64,000 bases of DNA from Membranipora membranacea (lineage: Eukaryota > Bryozoa > Gymnolaemata > Cheilostomatida > Membraniporidae). The stretch is taken from positions 5,394,001 through 5,458,000 of the forward strand of contig OU612073.1 in NCBI GenBank assembly GCA_914767715.1, written 5' to 3'. The notes beneath the pieces are model-generated. The model made no database searches and was not told the DNA's origin. It saw only the letters and a program-made list of their open reading frames with translations. The position numbers and the translations under genes were made by a program. The stretch's first letter is position 1. The number at the start of each line of letters is the position of its first letter. This document shows, one piece after another, positions 50,001-63,500 of the stretch.

Positions 50001-52201
50001 AATAAAGCTCCGTAAGGACTCTTTTGCTTGAACTTCTAGAAACACCACACTAATATAATCCTAGGACCAGGAGATGGCTCTGTTGCTTAGAGTGTTGTGG
50101 TCTGTGGTAAGAGTGTCAAAGGTTGTGTGTTTATTTCCCAAGCTGCCATCAAGTGAGTTTGGTTGGCCCCAGGTGTGCTCCAATCTGCTTCAAAATAGAG
50201 AGTCTTGCCCATAAGTGCTGCCTATGCTTAGGGATGTGGCCTGTGATAAGACCACATGATTCCAAACAATTTTTTTAATCATTTCAGTAGGTGAAATTTC
50301 CTCGCCAGGAAACGCGCAGAAAGTCTTTTCAAGGCCCAACCCATTAAACATCACTATGTTCTCACTGGAATTTGTATTTTTACGGAGAGATGGATTGCAA
50401 GGCTCACCCGGTAATGACGGAGATGATGGAAACCCCGGAGAGCAAGGACCGCCTGGACAACAGGGAGCCCCAGGTAATGCCACAGATGGTCAACCTGGTA
50501 GAAATGGAACACCTGGTCTTTCTGGAATGAGAGGACAGCCCGGAGTTGGAGGCTCACCTGGAGTGACAGGACCACCCGGAGTTGCAGGCTCACCTGGAGT
50601 AGCAGGATCACCTGGCACACCTGGTAATCATGGATTATCTGGTACACAAGGCTCACCCGGACCAGCAGGAAGGCCTGGTAACTCTTCAAATGCAGGCGCG
50701 GTCTACACAAGATGGGGGAGAACCTCATGTGAAAGTGATGCTACACTGCTGTATCAAGGTTGGTAGAATTTTCATTTTTTCCTTTTATTTTAAGTAGAGG
50801 TGTAGATTATATGAATTAATGGACAATCAGGTTTATTTCGACCCATTACTTGGAATTATTGTGTCTTTGATACTTTTACACTTTTATACTGAATGTATAT
50901 CAGATAATTGCATTACTGTACTTTAGCCTGCTGATGCATAGGTGAGGGAAACTCCATATTATGGTAAATGCATATTTGTATTTTTCACATCACAAAGTCA
51001 TACTATAGGTATACACACATGGCTTGTCCGCATAGAATTTACGATTGAGTTAATTTGTTTACAAGAGTTGTGTGTCCTGTGTGGATTATTTGTGAAAAAT
51101 CTTGGGAATCCCAGGTGGGTTGGCCCACTGGAAAAAATCAACAAATGAGGTCATAGTGAGTTAATTAGGGAAAAGACAGAGTTGAATGAATCTGCAAGCA
51201 ATAATGACAACAAAATTATGGCCTATCCAGATAGTGTCTGCTAATCGCCCTATCAATCACAATGTTTCAAACATTGATCATCTAAACCAACAAATTATGC
51301 AATATCAGATTATGTTAATACTAACTAGGGACCACTGGTTAATGACCTAACCTAACTGAACTGAATAATACAGCGAGAGAGGACATACACGTTTTATATT
51401 AGTGTTTCCTTGTTCCTGTTATAATTTTAAGCAGTCATTAAAACAATGATGATATGATAATCATTTTTATTATAAGCCCATGATCCACATAGTCCATTAT
51501 TTTGTAGGTTTTGCTGCTGGAAGCAACGCTGGTAATACAGGAGGAGGTACAAACTACCAGTGCCTTCATCTTCAGCCAGAGTATAACTCTTACTACACGG
51601 GAAGTGGAGGCTTCAGTATTATATCTGGTGCTGAGTATGAGTCTTATAGAAACTATGGAATATTCCTCAGTGTAGCTCATGACCAGAATGTACCGTGTGC
51701 ACGCTGCTATACCCATAGATCTGCCGTAGTGATGATACCTTCAAGAAGAACCTGTCCCTCTGGATGGGCAAAGGAATATGAAGGTGAGTCATTGGCACAA
51801 TCTAACTATGAAAAGATGGGGAAATCTTTGACCCTTCTCACATGAAGATGATGAATGCAAATTAAACTGTATATGTTTATATTCATATATGTACACACTG
51901 CAACAAATAAAACTCCAGCTCTCCTTTTTGGGTTACTTTCTTCATTTTCTTACACATGAACTCTTACAGTGTACTGGGTATGGTTTCAGGTTATTTGATG
52001 ACTGCCCACCATTCCCATAACCACCCGACCACATACGAATGCATCGACAAAAACCCAGAATACCTATCAGGACACAGTGCTGACACTGACGGAGCACGCT
52101 TATACTTCGTAACACCAGATTGTGACGGCCCAGGAACCATCGGACATTGCCCTCCATATGCCAGTAACAAACAGCTTACCTGTGTCGTCTGCTCAAAATA
52201 A
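47026..52201 (+). CDS. Short-chain (C4/spongin-type) collagen
   Basis: Exons: 47026-47045, 47267-47504, 48914-49049, 49491-49628, 50390-50758, 51508-51783, 51990-52201. They sum to 1389 nt, 462 residues, all phases agreeing. Residues 1-26 are a signal peptide (core FLLTAVLLFYVEL). About 30-85 is a charged coiled coil with a duplicated KATRELLGKA unit. A short linker with RRR follows. The first triple helix (about 132-177) is 15 GKD/GIN-type triplets. The second (about 180-285) is classical GSP/GPP repeats with one break at an N-glycosylation site NAT. The C-terminal domain (about 287-462), starting VYTRWGRTSC and ending TCVVCSK with paired cysteines, matches sponge short-chain collagen C4. 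Likely secreted, and trimerised through the coiled coil. The 15-20 bp GKDG coding repeats suggest recent slippage growth. Confidence 0.9.
47970..48115 (+). mobile_element. Diverged tRNA-SINE in collagen intron 2
   Basis: Reads GCTATTCACTGTAAGGCGAT, then AGGAGTTGTAGTTTTGAGTC (decayed B box), then AAGCCCCCAGCACCCTCAGG. This order and wording correspond to the minus-strand reading of the SINE pair at 40.5-41.1 kb. Confidence 0.6.
48280..48839. mobile_element. MITE with about 55-bp terminal inverted repeats
   Basis: The left end GGTAACTGTAAATTGCTGAA...CAGACT (48279-48331) is matched in reverse by 48778-48839. The right arm holds one extra 8-9 bp block, GGACTGAAC. The interior has a poly-C run (48504-48522) and no ORF. 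No clear target duplication. It lies in collagen intron 2. Confidence 0.75.
50065..50250 (+). mobile_element. Decayed tRNA-SINE in collagen intron 4
   Basis: An A-box remnant GATGGCTCTGTTGCTTAGAG and the body phrase GGCCCCAGGTGTGCTCCAAT connect it to the SINE at 9.5 kb, which has CCCCAGGCGTGCTC at the same place. The B box is nearly lost. Confidence 0.5.
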
Positions 52202-53016
52202 GTGACTGTCAGCTTATGAAGAAAAGTTTCCTCCCATATCAAGTTCAATCCAATTCGTCTGCATTTTGAGTCTCCCATTCTCTCCTGGTAAACTTGCTGC
52301 AGCTATGGGTGAACGACTCCAGATGCAAGCAAATTGTTTTCACCTTTTCTATACGAGCTAAGTCAAGTGAAGCTAGTGAAGCACATGGACTGTTATTACT
52401 ATGCTCTTGATGTCAAAATAATAATATGTAGTGGATCACTATCACTATCTTTACACTAACTTTCTTTATTATCACCTTCACCTTCGAGTTTTCTTAACAA
52501 CTGATTGATCGAAGAGCCACTTCTATGCTTCCAAAATATTAATACTCCAAACAGTTGAACTTCTTGTCACTTTACCGCCAGTAAATCAGAAGAACAATTC
52601 TTTATAAGTTTACTACTGATGTTAATCATTTCTGCAGCAATACAGTATGTATTTCTATACAGCTTGAGTCAATTTACTAATACATTAGTTATCAATGTAA
52701 AAACTACACAGGAGAAGTTCTTCACCAAAAAAAAAGTATGATGCTGTTGACAGCCATCTTGAAGGCTACTTGAGAACATAATCAATATTACCATAAGTAT
52801 TTGGTTACTATAATGCTCCTGATAGTGTCTTCTGAGGATTGACCCTCGTACCATACTCTGTAACCGCTGCTCAGCCCTTCAGTGGTTGAAATGACAAGGC
52901 CGCACAAGTGAAATAATTGTACAATTTTACAATTAATTTGTTGTTGTTTGTTGCAGTTTAAATTTGTTTATACCAAACACCAACAAAGCCTCACATTAAT
53001 CGTCCGTACCATAACC

Positions 53017-53105
53017 TAGAGCAAGTTTGGTCTTATTTGTTTGCCTTTTTTGGCACTCCTGTTCTATTGGTAAACTACCGGCAGCTCAAAGGAGGAGCAA
53101 CTCCG
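53017..53105. mobile_element. Hairpin MITE remnant
   Basis: TAGAGCAAGTTTGGTCTTAT followed by GTTTGCC and, on the other side, GAGGAGCAACTCC resembles the 40409/59027 family. The right terminus is missing. Confidence 0.4.
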
Positions 53106-53984
53106 TCTCCATATACAACTCTATCAGATAAAATCTTATCTAACCAAGACAAACACATAAAATCATCAGCATGTGTTAGTCCTGCATAAAATTGATATCA
53201 AAACTAATGCGGGATATGATTGTTGATGTAACCCAGGAGTTGTAATGAAATTAAGTACTACTCAGTTAGACTGCTGCTACAAGAAAGACCCCATTAATTG
53301 ATTGATACTCAGTTCAGCTCACTTGGATCTTATTGCTTAACAAGGCGAGAAATATTGGGGCAATGTGCTTATAATATTACAATTTTAGAAAGGATAAATA
53401 AGCCAGACTATCAAGAGTAGTCCTCTCTTTCATCATGAGAGAATAACTCTTTTCCACCTCCGCATCAAAGCAAGTCATTGGTATAATATTATTCTTATTG
53501 AGGCAATAGAAATGGTTATGATGAGTCTAAGTGCACTAAATCTTGCCTGGTTGTTGGTTGTCACATTCCTTTTCCAAACACATTCTCATCGAATGAAAAT
53601 TAGGCCAATAAAGTGAGAAAAAAAATCATGCTCTCAAAATTCTTCATATAAGCCGGCGTGGTGCGTGTAATTGATTTGGGTAGTGGTATATACAAACTTG
53701 ATGTAATTTTATCACAGTTGTGAATGCGTAAGTCAGCATTTTTGTTGTTTTAATACTTTATTGGCATAATTTTAAATCTCAAAGTATGATTTACAATATT
53801 AGCCCTGATAAGAAAAAGAAAAAAAAATACATCAATAGTAGATTTACAGAAAAACTATTATCATGTTATCTGGGAAAAATAATGTTTGGAAGAATGAATT
53901 TTGAATAAACTGACGGCCTTAGTGGCATGCAAGATTGAAGGTAATCTGTTATAACAGGATGCTTACCTGAGTAACTTTGTATTA

Positions 53985-55620
53985 CGGATTACAACTATAT
54001 AATTGTTCCATATTTAGGCTCAGTAGATAACGCTTTCTATTCAGAGTTCTTGTTTATGTGTGTTTGTTTGTATCCAAGTGTCATAGTTGTCTGCTTTTTA
54101 TACCTACAGCAAAGAGTTCGAGCTGTATAATCATACATGGCTTATAGACTTTGTCACTTTATTCACTACTTAACATATTGATAATGATTTGTATATATTA
54201 AATAAGCTTTTCTCAATAAAGTGGTGATGAAGCTTCTGAAACTGTGGTCTTAACTAATTGATTATCATCCTCAGGCATTCCCAGATGGATGGAAAGACCT
54301 TTGCGTGCACATAGCAATGAATTCGTATTACTGATGCTTGATCGATGTGAATAAGCTCATTGATTAGATCAGGGCTGCCCAACGAGTGGCCCTGGGGCCG
54401 CATATGGCCCCCGACCCAATTTTATGCAGCCCCCAATCCGTCTGAGAAAATTGTGTAATCGCAAAAAAACAATTTTCACCCCTATATTTATTACATTCCT
54501 CATTTGTACAATAATAAGGAACGCTCTACATCTAGTCACAGTATTTTGGAATTCCCCAACCATTGCATATGAGTGAGCTCCAATAAATAAATTCCCCCCT
54601 GCAGAGATGAAAATACTGCACACCCATATATGAATGTTTGATTTATGGCGAGGTTGCGGGCCCCCAGGGACATTGCAATATGTGGATGCGGCCCCCTCCA
54701 TGAAAAGGTTGTGCACCCCTGGATTAGATACTCTGTCCTCAGTGTAAATAAGGAGTTATCTCCGCATAGTTATTAACGTCGCAACTCCAGTAATAAGTAT
54801 CCTGTTTAGCTAGGAATAATAAATAGATTTTGATTCGAAGGTGAACTTGACTATTTTAGTTGATCAGCAACTGTTACATTTACTACAAGGGGTTGAGCTT
54901 GTTTAGCGACAGATCATGTGTGAGATATTCCTACAGCTGACTCTCTCTCCGCCTACTTAGTATGGATTGAGGACCCGTTCTCTGCTCACTCAGGGTTTGA
55001 GTTACCCCTCCCTTACATCTTTTCGTCATCTCTGTCTGTGGAAGTATTGGTGCTCGGTCTAGCATTTTGTATCAGTAGAGTAGTGTATATAGGAGAAGGC
55101 ACTGGGGGAGAGACGAGTCTGTATGCTCATGATAGAACAAATTCCGATTTTAAAGAAAAGACAAGTTTTCTCTCGCTTCCCTTACCTAACCACGCCCACC
55201 CCCACCCCCCCCCCCCCCCAAAACCTCTACAGGGATTATAAGGAGATTTGGCTGTTCCCTGAAAAGTAAGCCATGTAAAAAAACTTTTTTAATTGAAGTA
55301 TATGAAACCAACGGGATTAATTTTTGGTTTGTTTGAAACTAAGCTGGGTTTGCAAATTCAGTCAACTCAAATTAGCATCTATGCTATTTTTTTGCGTGCC
55401 TGTGGTGTTAGTTATCAATGAGACATTTGATAATAACACAAAATAAGGATAATAATATCCTTACTCAGTGGTAATAACCTATTGTACTTCCTTGATGCTT
55501 CCAGTGATATATGCATTGTTTTTATTCTGTTTGTCTTATGATGTCCAGGATATCAAATTTCAAAGCCATTACACACCCAAAAACCTTTAGATGTAAAAGT
55601 GATAATTTAATTAGAAGTTT
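53985..55620 (+). repeat. Third, decayed copy of the duplicated unit's 3' tail
   Basis: 53985-54280 matches 31095-31460 and 42495-42860 (ATATTTAGGCTCAGTA, CTTTCTATTCAGAGTTCTTG, the AATAAA end). 54725-54830 matches the 31800-31900 block. 55490-55590 matches the LINE-containing part around 32.5-32.6 kb. The order is kept but much is deleted. No ankyrin coding part remains. Confidence 0.75.
54370..54721. mobile_element. hAT MITE (352 bp) with exact 8-bp duplication
   Basis: Ends CAGGGCTGCCCAAC and (inward) CAGGGGTGCACAAC, flanked by GATTAGAT on both sides (54362-54369 and 54722-54729). The wording of both ends is typical of hAT-family MITEs. It has a minus-strand open frame of 115 codons over most of its length with no recognised domain. 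Inserted into the decayed third unit tail. Confidence 0.88.
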
Positions 55621-56192
55621 ATCCGATACAACAAGTCTTTAGCCTGTTCTCAACTTAGGGGGGAGGGGATCCTGCAAAAGTGTGGTGGGCTCAGGCTGCT
55701 TAGGGAAAGGTCAAGTTAAGTTGCTTTTAACTTTAGTTAAATAAATCCAATAGTTCTTCTTTTCAAAGCTACTTAATGTGGTTAATTAGAGCTGACCTGT
55801 ACAAATTTCTGCTGTAGCCACAAATATTTTTTTGAAGATGGATAACACTTCACATCATGAGCAGGTATGTACATGATGTATTATTTGTTGTTCTAGGACT
55901 TGTTACATTTTGTTCTCATTAACACCTTTGCGATTGTGATAGCTGTGCATTGAAGTTACTGGAATATTGGGATAAATATCTAGTGATTCAGGAGTGCATT
56001 GTTAACCTAAGGCAATTTCAGCTCAAAGTTTGCTGCACTTGTAATGATTTTACCATCAAACTGTCATATTACATGCACTGATTTATAATACATCAGTGCA
56101 TGTATTTTAAATCAGTGTATTATAATTCAGTATGTATGTATGTATGTATGTATGTATGCATGTATTATAAATCAGTGATTACATGCATTAGA

Positions 56193-56492
56193 TAGTCTGG
56201 TGGCAGCCTATACAAAATGCTGCTAGAAATGCAACTTCATTTACGGAAATGGGAGCATAGGGTCACCTGACACAGCCAGCCCTTAACGTCATTTGGGATG
56301 GTGATTGCGGTCGTAGGGGGCTGAATGACCGCCTACGGCCGCACCCGCCATCCCGAACGCCATTTAGGGCTGGATGTGGATTGGGTGCGACAGTTGACAG
56401 CACGTAAAACTCTCCCAGAAATAACTGACAAACCCTACCCACCCAATTCCGTAAAGTTAAGTGAAAGAGAGAAGGAGGCTGCCACCAGACTA
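56193..56492. mobile_element. 300-bp element with 17-bp TAG...CTA inverted ends
   Basis: TAGTCTGGTGGCAGCCT at the left is perfectly inverted at 56476-56492. Inside, GGATGGTGATTGCGGTCGTA and a nearby CCGCCTACGGCCGCACCCGC form another GC-rich stem. No matching flanking duplication found. A related open frame on the minus strand is not convincing. Confidence 0.6.
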
Positions 56493-57581
56493 AGAAGTAT
56501 GGGACTGTATAAGTGTTGTTATAAGTCCTCATGAGATTTAGACATATACAAATCCATAGTCTGAGCCCCCCCCCCCCAAGACTTTTGCCCCCCCCCCCCC
56601 CGGCCGGTGGTCCCCCGCCGGGGGAAATCCTGTGTTCTAAAATATCTACCACATATTAGATTCAATACGGCCTCATTAATGTTCCTGCCTTTTTGTCTCA
56701 TTTACGCATGTCGTGGTACAGTCAATGACATGATGATCTCAAACTGTACTTAGCCATAGAAGTGACAAGTGTAACTGTGTTATCATAATATAATAATAGC
56801 TTCATAAAATAATCGATGATTTTATGTCAATTAATGCGCAGCTCAGTTGAGCTTCGAGCTGATGATGCTGTGGGAATTTATAATCACAAGCTTTGCATAC
56901 TAACGACCTGTGAAGTCTACAGACGCTGTCGGTGTTCTCATTTCAGACTGAGGAAAGAAGCAAAGCTGAAGAAGAGGTCTAAATAGGATTTATTTCTACT
57001 GCTGACAAAAGCATTGGATTTTCTTGAACTGGAAAATCGAGAACATTTTTGTGAGATCGTCTACCTGCCTACTATAGAAAGTTTACAACTGTGATGTTGA
57101 GACATCAGCTTTGTATTTTCTTCTGTGACTAGACGCGAAGGAGGCCTACTTGGGACAGTGGATATATTTATCATTCCTTTATAAAGTAAGTGGTAATATC
57201 CCATTTCTGTTGCTCGTATTGTCAGGACTCCTATTGCTTGAAATATAATTCTAACAGCTTTAATTTTCCAACTCGTGTATATTTTCCAACATCAAATTTT
57301 CTCTGAGACTCGAGTTTTTTTGTATTTTCCACCTTCGTATTTTGTGTCGGTTAAATACGCAAAGAGGAGCAGAGCAGACATTCACAAGATATAAAGATGA
57401 ATATATTGACAGATATATCTGGTGCAAGTTTGATTGCAAGGAACCATAAAATAATACCTAAAAAATCAGCCAGGAATACAATCAAAATATACTCAAAAAT
57501 CAAACCATCTACAATCACTAACGCAATGCACCTCCATCGGTTTGTATTGCTTAGAAGGTTTTTCCTGGTTAATTTTGTAGA

Positions 57582-60500
57582 ATGGCCGTTGAGGGTGAGT
57601 TTTATCGACACACATGGAGATGTTTTCAGGCACTGTCAGTGTTCTTATTGATGCAAACCATTCATAAGACATCAGGTGACATCAACCCAGGTAGGTCTAT
57701 ATAGAAATTATTATCATAATACTCCAACCGTTGCCACCATTATCTTTTCACAAATTTGAGAATTTTAGGTGAAGAATGCTATTTTTAATTTGATTTAGGC
57801 GCAAAATCTTTGACCTGCTCCCCCACCAGTAGCATAAAAGGGAGAAATAAACAAGTACCGCTCTTCCTTTAGAATCTTTGTACTAGCTAAGGCTTTGCGG
57901 GTCAATGCTAGAACAAGCGTGTTCCCTCTGGCAGCTGCAGGTTAAAAAAGTCAATTACAAAAGTCTTGTATCAAGGTAGCAGCTTTTCTACCTCTGGCCC
58001 TTGTAATGATATAGAAAACAGATATGTTCTAGGCCAAGGAAATTTATTTTTGAATACCCATAGCATGCGTTGGTTCATACTGGTTTTATTACATGGCTGG
58101 TTAAAGTTGCGGGCATTCATGAATAACTTAAAATGGATCTTGTTACGGTAGCATGAGGTTAGCTCCTGGGCACATCCAAACAAAATTTCTGTGATCAATC
58201 CCACGAGACATCATGTATTTGATGATGTATTCTTCTAAGCGCGGATGTGTTGTATTGAATATTCTTGTTGTCTGATCATAACCTTTTGTAGATTAGGTTT
58301 ATCAATTATACATCTGATGAGAGAGCATCTAAAATGAGCAACATCAGCATTTACATTGTACACCACAGATAACATAAACACGGCAGTGATCTGTACCTAT
58401 AAATGGCTGTTAATACAAATATTCAGTTTCTGAATTATGAATTCAAACTTTCCGCCTTTTACTTACTTTAAGGGCTACACTGCCATCGAGTAACTACTCT
58501 AGTTTTGACCATTACATAATCATACCTTGGAAAGATGCCTGATGCATACTGCATAGGCGTGGGAGCTAGTTGATGCTACAATTATTTAGATGAATGGAAC
58601 TTGTCACTTTCTTATTAACTAATCCAAATCAAATCAACAGCATTGCAAACTAACACCTATTATCCTACAAACTGTTTACAAACTATAAAGTCTAGCTAAT
58701 ATTATTGTGGCTGCCACTTGACAATCTGGTTTGCACAGCAATCCAATTCCTCTATCACCAATACTTGAGTAGTGTGACACACATTCTCGCTGACGCTGTA
58801 TTACAACTACCGTGTACAAGACAACCTTGCAGATCAATTAGCACATAATTACCATTGGATAAATTCATCTTATAATCCTGTAAATATGATAAGCGCACTC
58901 TGAAGGCGCATCAACCATCACGCCAGTACGTGTAATCTAAATACTATAGTCAAGAATAGGACAGTTATTTATGGCGGAATATTGCAAATATCTTTCTTCC
59001 CACCCATATATCTACCTACATGTAACTAGATAAAGTTTAAACCAATCGCCTGCATTCCAGTTGCTCCCTTCCACTGGTTACGCCGCAGCGGCCTCCGCGG
59101 GGTGACCAGTGGATCGGGAGTAGTTCCGAATGCGGGCAGATGGACCAAACTTCGTCTAACATGCAACAGACTGGTAGCTGGTTTTGCAGCAGTGACTTTC
59201 TATTGATCTCCTGGCATGACTATATGGGTTCATCAAAATATATAAGATAGATTTCCTCAAATGAATCGGCCTGTAGCTATAGCAATGTGATAGAGGTTCG
59301 CCACACCAACTGTGAGGAACGGAAATAGAAATTATGATAAAGGTGGTAAGGGAAGTTACTCTGAATAACTCCAAGTTCCAACACGTAATTTAATGAATTT
59401 AGTTATCTTTGTGTATTCAATTTGGAGTTGTTTGCTCCTTCTATAAAATCTATGAATGAATAATATATCGATGACGTAATTCAGGTTCTATGTGTGTGTG
59501 TGTGTGTGTGTGTGTAAATTTGGTAGCACTCAATTAACCACATGTGTCAATTAACCTTGGCAAAATTTCAAGAGACGAACAGCTGGCTTCCCTTTCCAGG
59601 TTTAGAGAAACCCTTAGAATTGTTTATAAGTCTGACCACTCTTGAACTAAGGAGAAGTTGGCTCCTTAGTCATTCAAAGGGCAGCTCCTGCCAATAAACC
59701 GCAGGTATCCCTAAATTGGGCTAGCAGAAAGCTTGTTATAAGCTTGAGACAATACTCATGCACCACAAAGCAATTGATAACTGTATGTGGTTTATGAACT
59801 CGTGGCTATAATAAATATTAGCCTGTGGTTCGTAGTTTGATATATATATTGCGTAGTTATTATAAATAATCTCACTTATTTGTGGAGATTTAAATTCCAA
59901 CCAGGTTGTTGGACTTTGTTTAGTGCCTGGAAGTCCAATTAGGTGACACCGGCAGTTGTATTAGAATCACAGGCCTTGTAACCGATTGATAGGTTACAGA
60001 CTTCAATTCACTTCTCTGTCTGGAATGAGAATAGCTCTAGGTCGCTTCAAATTTGGCTTTAATTTTAGCTCGATACTTCAATTGACCTATCACAATTCTA
60101 TTTCAAAGTATCTTTGACTACTCAAAGATAATAAAATTATTGATGCTTATAGAGTGATAATTGTACAAGGTCAAAGACTGGGTTAATGACTCTTGAATCC
60201 TGATACTCGGTGGTTGTTTACAACTCAATAATTTAATCAAGCGGATGCTTAGTTGAGGTCAATACAACTATTTATTTTGTTCTAAATTTAAATGTGAATA
60301 CAAAAATGTCAATTTAAAAATGTAGAAGTATAAAATTATTAATAAAAAAAATGATAATAATCCTTTTCAAAATAAAGTATAATTACCAATGTATCCTTGT
60401 CGTCCTCTTGCTTATAATAAATCCAGTCTCCAAAGTGTGAATAATCCAGAGTAAAAATAATTCATGGTAAAATTAATTCTTAAAATATTTATCTGAATTA

Positions 60501-63500
60501 AAATCAGATTTATATAAAAATATGAAATGCTCTTTTACATGTTTTCTACTACTATAATATGGTTTTGTATCCGGTGAGCACTTGTCTTTTTTTTTCTTGA
60601 ATTTTCCTCCTTTTATACTCTCCGGTGGTGCTCGCTGAAATCTTGCATCATTCCCAAGACTGTTGTTTTTCATCTCTGTGCTGTTTCATCGCGGGTGCGG
60701 TGCTGTTTTCCCTGTAAAAAGATGTTTTGCTCTCAGTCTTTCTTACATAATTGATTGCATGATTGCACCTTATGTGGAAATTGTACATAAGATAATCTCA
60801 TTGGCTTAAGCCCTATGACATATAGTCTATTTTAAGCCAAAGCATCATTTGCTTAAAATAATTATGATACGCAGTCTATTTTAAGCCAAACATTCTCATT
60901 GGCTGTCTTCACTTTGAGACAGTGGAATTTCCAGTGTCCTATAATAATACGTGATCCAGTAAAGTCAGGAGTTATCCTGCATTATAAAAGGGGAAGACAA
61001 CTTGAGAAACAGCAGTTAATGGAACTGATATCTAGCTTGTACTGCTGCTGTCATGATAGCTAATAGTGAATGAATATGTGATGCAACATTCAGGGTCAAT
61101 TATAAAGAGCAATTGTTTGCCATTAACCATGGATGTCATTTGTAAAGGCTGTTCTATATTCTAGCTGAGCTAATGGCATCTGCGGTAACCAAGTGTGGCT
61201 GTCATTGGTTATCATGATTATATAGTTTGATGTCAAAACAAAAAGGAAAAAGGAAGGGTGTGAGGTTAACGTTTATTATTTTATAACGAAATATATGTAG
61301 AGAAAATCAAAGAAAGCGTAATGTTTATAATAATTAAAGCTGGGCTAAGCTTGGAGCTGTTTTACTTTTTTCTGTGCTGACACAACACTACTAGTCTTCT
61401 GCTGTAATCACTACCATACAAACACAGATTTGAAATTCAACTATTTTGCGCATATTTGAGTTTGCCCAGCCCTACCATGCCAGGATTCAAAACCGGGAAT
61501 AAGTTGTTTTGGCAGTTATTCACTTAGTTTCCTTGTGTATGCAGGTTGAAACAATAGCAACCCTGTTAAAGTATGTAAACCAAAGATGTTGGAAATTCCC
61601 TTTGATGTCTATGTATTGATGCATTGTGGTAAGGAATAGGGATACTATTAATCTTTATCACACATGCATGTGGCTTTAGAAACGAAATAAAACAGAGTTA
61701 AGAACAGCAGTGTGTTGATAAGCTAACAAATATTAGCAAGAGTTATGTACGCAAGTTTAGGGGGACTTAATATTAGCTAGCATCAATGTTAGCTAGCTAT
61801 GGGGGGGGGGGAGGGGGGCTCTTATATCAAATAAAGAGGATGTGGTGATGTTAACTAGCAGTAAAATTCACTATTTCAAGCATGTGAAAAAAAGCAAACT
61901 TTTCGTCCTGCAAATACTTTACTGGCCACTGGTATCAGATAAATTACCTTAATTGGAACATTTTGAAATATTAACAGGCTGTAAATGTGTGACCTATCAG
62001 GGCACTTCTGATTCTACTAGTCTGTCTGGAGTCTTCACTTCACCCAGCTATCCTAACCCTTACAGAGCTGGAATAAACTGTATACTCTACACCTTCATAG
62101 CACCTGCCAACTCTAACATGATAGTAGAGCTCATCTTTCAAGACTTGGATCTAGGCGAGATCAATGACTACGGCAAGTAAGTACAGTAAAATCACATTGA
62201 CACTGACATCTCATGTCAAGTGCTAGTAGAGATTATTGCTGGCAAGCATGAAAAAGGTATTATGGGATAGTGGCAAAAGGCAAAACTTGGTGTTAGTTAA
62301 TTAAGAAACTGATTCTCCCTACTAACTAAGGTCTTTACATATCTCACTGGGATATGTTGAAAGGATAAACAACTTTATTCTTCATCATATTGACAGCTGC
62401 ATTCAAAGAAGTACAAATCGAGGGATGCATGGCTATGTTGACAGAATAGAAAAATAATGATATCATGGCGATTCCCTTGAGATAATAATTCGTTGAATTG
62501 GATCGTAATAAGTGAGCGTATAACTAGTGGTCTGATTCACAAAGCTTGTTCACTAAAAATTGGCAGCATCATCATAGTCAGGGATCATGACACCTGCGAG
62601 TTAATTGCTTTTAAAGCTGACTTTTTTATTGGTTCGATGTAATGAAGAAAAAACTTTCACTGTAGCTAAGCAGATAGGTAATTTTAATAAACAGGTTGCT
62701 GTAAATTTACTTCTACTAACTGTCATTTATTGCGGTAGAATTCCCAGCAATTTTCTTGTCAAGCCCCAAGTTTTTATGTAAAGTTTTGTCTTGGGTTGTA
62801 AAGTTGTCCCGTTTATATGCGTGTAGCGGGACCAGAACATCAGCTAATAGAACATAATCTATATTTCTTTCAGCTGTAATTCAGGAGATAAGCTTCTAGT
62901 TTACCTGAATCAGATGACACCAACTATAAACAAACGAGACCCTGCTAACACTCAGATATGTGGTAATATCAGCACTATGGCGAGGCAGACTTTTTATTCA
63001 GTAGGACATGTAGCGATGTTAGCTTTGTCTACAGATCGGAACACTCTACCTCACACTGGCTTTAAGGGAATATACAACTTTGTGGACTCAAGTAAGTGTC
63101 ACGAGTGAAATGTCATGTAGGGCAGAAAGCACTCACCAACTGAAAAATTTTATCATTCCAAGTCAACTCAGTGCGACATCACCGAGCAAGTGATGCTGAG
63201 TTTTTTCAGAGCCTCAGCTTGAGAAAATTGTGATATGGACAGTTGAGCTAATTAGGTGTGGCTTATTCTCAACTGCACTGTTACTTCTTAAAATTGTTGT
63301 CTGAACAAAATGCGGCGGCCGGCCGGCCCGGTGGGTACTGTGGTTGAAAGTCTGTGTTTTAGGGGAACACTCTTACATCTAATAAAAATGACCAGCCTTT
63401 AGCCCCCTTAGCACCTGCCTAGCCTCCTAGCACCTGCCTAGGTATGCCAATTTGGTTTTCACAGCTCTGTAATTATAGCAAATTAAGAATTATCATACTC

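Larger units (their letters stand above)
52202..57581. other. Interval between the collagen and CUB genes
   Basis: No gene seen. It starts with the collagen 3' UTR. It then holds an eroded hairpin MITE (about 53017), a decayed third copy of the ankyrin-unit tail (53985-55620), a hAT MITE, C-rich tracts (55205-55219, 56566-56601), an ATGT microsatellite (56131-56158) and a TAG...CTA element (56193-56492). The last 600 bp may contain the CUB gene's promoter and 5' UTR. Confidence 0.5.

Noticed and set aside
56263-56652. 129-codon minus-strand frame rich in glycine
   Set aside because: Driven by C-runs and a GC-rich element stem; no coding signature.
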